64,000 nucleotides of DNA from Nereocystis luetkeana. Taxonomy: Eukaryota; Sar; Phaeophyceae; Laminariales; Laminariaceae. Location of the stretch: the NCBI GenBank assembly GCA_031213475.1, contig JARUPZ010000034.1:5463680-5527679 (forward strand). Reading direction: 5' to 3'. The translations under genes were made by a program, and so were the position numbers. Shown piece after piece: positions 60,517 through 64,000 of this stretch (position 1 is the stretch's first letter; each line of letters starts with the position of its first letter). Below the pieces are notes generated by a model that made no database searches, had not been told where the DNA came from, and worked only from the letters and a program-made list of their open reading frames with translations.

Positions 60517-60620
60517 CCTCAACCCTGTTAGCCCTGCTGCCCCGTTTAAGAGATAAACCCTTCAAACTATGAGTAGGTTGTACCCAAAACGGGACTGCAG
60601 TCCTAGAAGAGGGCTGAGCC
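60517..60620 (+). mobile_element. MITE-E copy 7
   Basis: Right arm ACCCAAAACGGGACTGCAG intact, left arm CCTGCTGCCCCGTTTAAGAG altered; only about 40 bp from copy 6. Confidence 0.65.
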
Positions 60621-60759
60621 GTAGCATGCGTCAAAACGCTGGATCTGAGTCTCGACAAGAGAGCAGCGTTACGGGGCAGATAGAGTCGACGGCTTCGTCG
60701 GGAGAAGAGACGCGAAGATAAATGGAACACCTTTATTTGTCCCTTTTAACCGTCAATTA

Positions 60760-60864
60760 TTACGGGGGACCATAGTTAATAGGACCAAATATTGTTAGTA
60801 AAAATGGTGAAATATATAGGTTTTTATGTATACCATAGGTCCTATTAACTATGGTCCCCCGTAA
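60760..60864 (-). mobile_element. MITE-A copy 13
   Basis: Perfect 105-bp copy in reverse orientation, TA at 60758-60759 and 60865-60866. Its two arms are near-identical, suggesting it is one of the youngest. Confidence 0.95.
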
Positions 60865-61145
60865 TAGTGATGTCTGCCCCCTTCATCGACAGGACCATAC
60901 ATGAACATACCTGTAATTTTCTCAGTGCGCTCTACGCGCCGAGGTAGGGTTTTCACTCGATAGTTGTTTTGACAAAGCGCTCCTCACCGCCGGAACTAAC
61001 TCATCAAATACTGGAACCGAGGAGATACGCACTCAACACAATATCGTATCCCGATATATATGTGTACATGGTTCAACAGGAGTTCGACGCGAGTTGGCCG
61101 GAGGGAAGAAATATATATCCGAACGATAAAAAGGGCAAGGCGCGA

Positions 61146-61449
61146 ACCGTAGTGGGGGAGGGGGTTGAGTGGGGGGGGGGAGTGTACTCGATAGGAGAGA
61201 TGTACTCGATCTCATGCATGGCCGTGGTCGTATGACCATAGACCCTCGCATCCCTACATTGCCGGGACGGAGCATGTCGGGTTTTCACCGACCAGGCAGA
61301 CATTGCTTGCACCGAGCGCGAAGCGCCGTGAGGTGTCTGGCGAGTCGCATGAAGGGTGAGCTGCATCCTACTAAGAACCGCTTGTGAGGCGGACTTGTAT
61401 ATGGACGACAGCTTCAATGAGTTTATTCAATTTCCGGTGTAGGGGGGGG
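61146..61449 (+). repeat. Repeat family C, copy 6 (best copy)
   Basis: Starts in a G-run (about 61152-61161), contains GATAGGAGAGATGTACTCG, CTACATTGCCGGGACGGAGC and GTCGCATGAAGGGTGAGC, and ends at a second G-run (61441-61449). G-runs at both ends may define the element. Confidence 0.75.
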
Positions 61450-62641
61450 GCTGCTGCGTGACCGCCAATCTGAGCTACGACTAGGAGAGTGAGAGGAAAG
61501 AAGGGCGAAGGTAAACACAGGGGGAAGAAATAAAAAGCAAAAACAAAAAAATGATATATATATATACTTCAATTCTTATTAGTACTGCTCGTTAGATACC
61601 CAACCCTGATGGGGTTGTGCCTCGGACTTGGCTCAGACTTTTGCAACAAAACTGGTTGTTGAAGACTTTCAGCTGAGGATCCCCGTGTCGTCTAGGGACC
61701 ACCCTCCGGCGTATCCACCGGTTTGGTGCTGGTGCGTAGGCATGCATGTTCGTACTTGTATCGTAACCTGCACAAAATTAATTTTTGGTTCCTTTCCTTT
61801 GGTGATATCCTCCACATAGAAACTTGAGCACGTCACCGGCCATGCTTCAATAACATCAAGTTGTTTCTCTCTTTGTTATTGATCCGAGTCCATCTGCCAA
61901 GCCGGGCGTGCGGCGATGCTGCCCCCGAGCTCCTGCTGAGTTCGGGGGTGTAGGTTGCAGTGCTCTGAACAAAGAGAGAAACCAAGTGGGTCACTATATG
62001 CATCATAGACGGTGGCATCCCCTGCGCTCGAATGTTTATGTTGCAAGCAAGCGCATTCGAGCGCGCATGCGGGCCTACGCATCAGTGGGAACCTGTTGAT
62101 ATGCCAGAGGATGATCGCCAGATACTACTAGGCTCAGAAGTACTGGTCCAGATCACGATCTAGATCAGGTCACGATCTACGTAGGTCACGCATCTGGTAA
62201 AAATATTATACAGTACTGTATATCATATATTTATAATATGTCCGTCGTCATTAGGTTGCGCAGGATGTGTATAGTGTAACTTATCCGGCCCAGAAAACAT
62301 TGCGGCAAATTAGGCACACCAAACTTATCCTTCGCGGTTACATGAACTATAGATCATACAGCTGGTGGCCCAGCTTTCCTCAAAATAGTCAGCCCATAAA
62401 GGAGAATCGGTGCTCCGTCCTGTGTGTGAAAGCTTCCCTTCGCTCCACTCTCTGCTTCGATTTTGAATACCAGAATGAAACCGTTTGGCGTGCCTCACGT
62501 GTCATAGGCCTCCGACGTGTGCTCAGCCCCATCACCGATCGATGCCCGACGCCGGGCTCGTGGCTTCTGTTCAAAACAATAACAGCAGTGTTAACAAAAC
62601 CAAAACGTCACATATATATTTACATGTACTGTAGCATCCAA

Positions 62642-62890
62642 CGAGCCTTCCCACTGGTAGGGGGTGCACCAGACGTTCCTGAACCCCTCGCATTAGGAGC
62701 TCAATATCCCATCCTATGCAATACTCAGAAGAAACATGTTCCTGCCACCCGACCGGCATTTGTATGCGCTACCCCTAAAACGAGTATACGAGTAGAACAA
62801 ATCATCCTAACTGGTAGTTCCTCACTTAAGGGACTCAATTGGTCGGAAACCTTTGGCCCTAAAAGTGCACCCCCTACCGTGGGGTGACTC
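62642..62890 (+). mobile_element. MITE-G copy 4
   Basis: Left CCACTGGTAGGGGGTGCACC, right CCCCTACCGTGGGGTGACTC; same orientation as copy 2 and about 75-80% similar by eye. Confidence 0.83.
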
Positions 62891-62927
62891 CAACCGAGGT
62901 TTCTAACCGAGGTTGGAACTAGAACAC

Positions 62928-63045
62928 CCCCCCCCGTCGTGCACGATATGGGCGTAGACGAAGCATAGTGGAGACAGCGAATGGCGTAACATACCCCCCC
63001 AAGCTGTCTACAGCCTCTCCACTCGGTGCGCCTACAGTGAATGGT
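62928..63045 (+). repeat. Repeat family D, copy 2
   Basis: C-run, then GTCGTGCACGATATGGGCGTA and TCTCCACTCGGTGCGCC (first motif given here in its shortest shared form GATATGGGCGTA); matches 33728-33860 in order. Confidence 0.55.
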
Positions 63046-64000
63046 GCGCTATTTTGTTCATTGTGTCCACACTGAAGGTTTCGCCCCCACACAATGCAAG
63101 GGGGAGGTTTCGTCCACCCGACGCGAAGCTACCCGCGTGCAGGATTCGGCAATTAATTGCCACTTTCGCCCTCCGGATCAGCACCGATTTGGTTGTGCAG
63201 CACTTTGTCCATTCCGTTCTTAATGGTAGCGGATTCTCTCCATGGCCCAGAAACATTGTCTGCCAGACAATTGCTTACCAACAACTGATCACAACATGCA
63301 AACTTGGTACGCAGGAAGGCAGTGCCGATCGCCGCTCGTTACGCAGAAAGTGCCGCTCATTTCTGTCGGCGCACGCGAGTCCTGGTCCTCAACCCCGTGC
63401 GCGAGGTCCACAGCTGGCTTTCGAGGAGACGATGATTCTCACAAGAAAACAAGTTGGTAGCTCAAATACTTTTGAACGGGCCTCCACATCCCCAGTAAGC
63501 CGTTCGCGATTCTCCACCCCCACCCCCACCCACGCAGTTTCAGAAACGACGCCAAAAACCATTACGCGCGAACCCTATATACCCATTTCTCAATGCGGTC
63601 CCCAAGTGACGAAGAGATCCAATACCCGACGAGGTATGGTCTACTGCACCCCAGGAGGGAATAGCGAAACCTAAGGCGTGGTGCATCACGTCCGTTTTGG
63701 TTGCTATGGCACGGGACTCGCGTAATTTTAGACATATTGGCGATACGGGCGACCGACACAGATAACATTACTGGTCCTCGAAGGAGGAGCCGGAAATACC
63801 GGCCTAAGATTAGTTTCTAAATCGAGAAAGGGCGTGTTCCTCACGAACTGCGTTTAATCATTCAAGGACTGCAGTAAGTCTGCCCCGTGTTGGGGACAAA
63901 GTACCTACTCTAGAACCTGGGTAGTTCGCCCTCAAAGCGGTATTTTGGTGCAGTTCAAGAAAGGGTTGCTCGCACTGACTGTACTTGAACCGCTCCCGAA
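63046..64000. other. Gene-free end of window
   Basis: A 206-codon + strand frame (63054-63674) has no recognisable domain and an even, uninformative composition, so I do not call it. A diverged MITE-E (about 63864-63968: CAAGGACTGCAG, TTGGGGACAAAG, AAAGGGTTG) ends the window. Confidence 0.4.

Noticed and set aside
63395-63440. Minus-strand IIVSSKAS resembling exon 10 (HIVSSRAK)
   Set aside because: The DNA match is only about 13 bases long and no acceptor, donor or further repeat motif accompanies it.
63054-63674. 206-codon plus-strand frame
   Set aside because: No domain, no repeat or splice context, and no support beyond its length.

Overview
The window looks like nuclear DNA of a multicellular stramenopile, most likely a brown alga (Phaeophyceae). 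Evidence: small GT-AG exons in long introns, very high density of short inverted-repeat transposons, decayed Ty1/copia and LINE fragments, long homopolymer and microsatellite tracts, and a large membrane protein built from Chlamydia-PMP-like beta-helix repeats followed by a Cys-rich module and a multi-spanning domain, an architecture I associate with brown algae and other stramenopiles. There is no bacterial gene packing, no operon and no CRISPR array. Species identification is inference.

Region 1-17.8 kb (accessory, no intact gene). 1-960 is a cluster of inverted repeats, 961-1205 a GGATCC-rich minisatellite. Two directly repeated ~0.53 kb LTR-like blocks (about 1557-2080 and 6071-6625) flank 4 kb without gag/pol. 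A gag-like zinc-knuckle remnant lies at 7.5-9.05 kb. A 0.5 kb (ACT)n microsatellite at 11.24-11.76 kb precedes a decayed copia gag/protease (12.68-14.10 kb). Diverged direct repeats at about 10.76-10.89 and 16.35-16.91 kb may be what is left of its LTRs.

Region 17.8-58.1 kb. Reading the minus strand, I can assemble 19 exons (58096 down to 17840) into one open reading frame. Every splice junction is GT-AG and every exon phase matches its neighbour. The product is at least about 1,570 residues with its N terminus missing: about a dozen PMP-type beta-helix repeat units (mostly one 84-nt, phase 1-1 exon each), a Cys-rich juxtamembrane module, roughly nine or ten hydrophobic segments and a ~620-residue Ser/Pro/Arg-rich cytoplasmic tail. 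The introns (up to about 4 kb) are filled with at least six families of short transposons, two truncated LINEs and homopolymer tracts. A decayed duplicate of exon 10 sits inside the locus.

Region 58.1-64 kb holds repeats, a (GGAA)n tract and no gene I can support; the 5' end of the large gene lies here undetected or beyond the window.

The exciting candidate is this one-repeat-per-exon receptor or adhesin-like gene: symmetric phase-1 cassette exons that can be skipped, duplicated or shuffled without frame change, in an intron landscape full of repeats that could drive such exchange.
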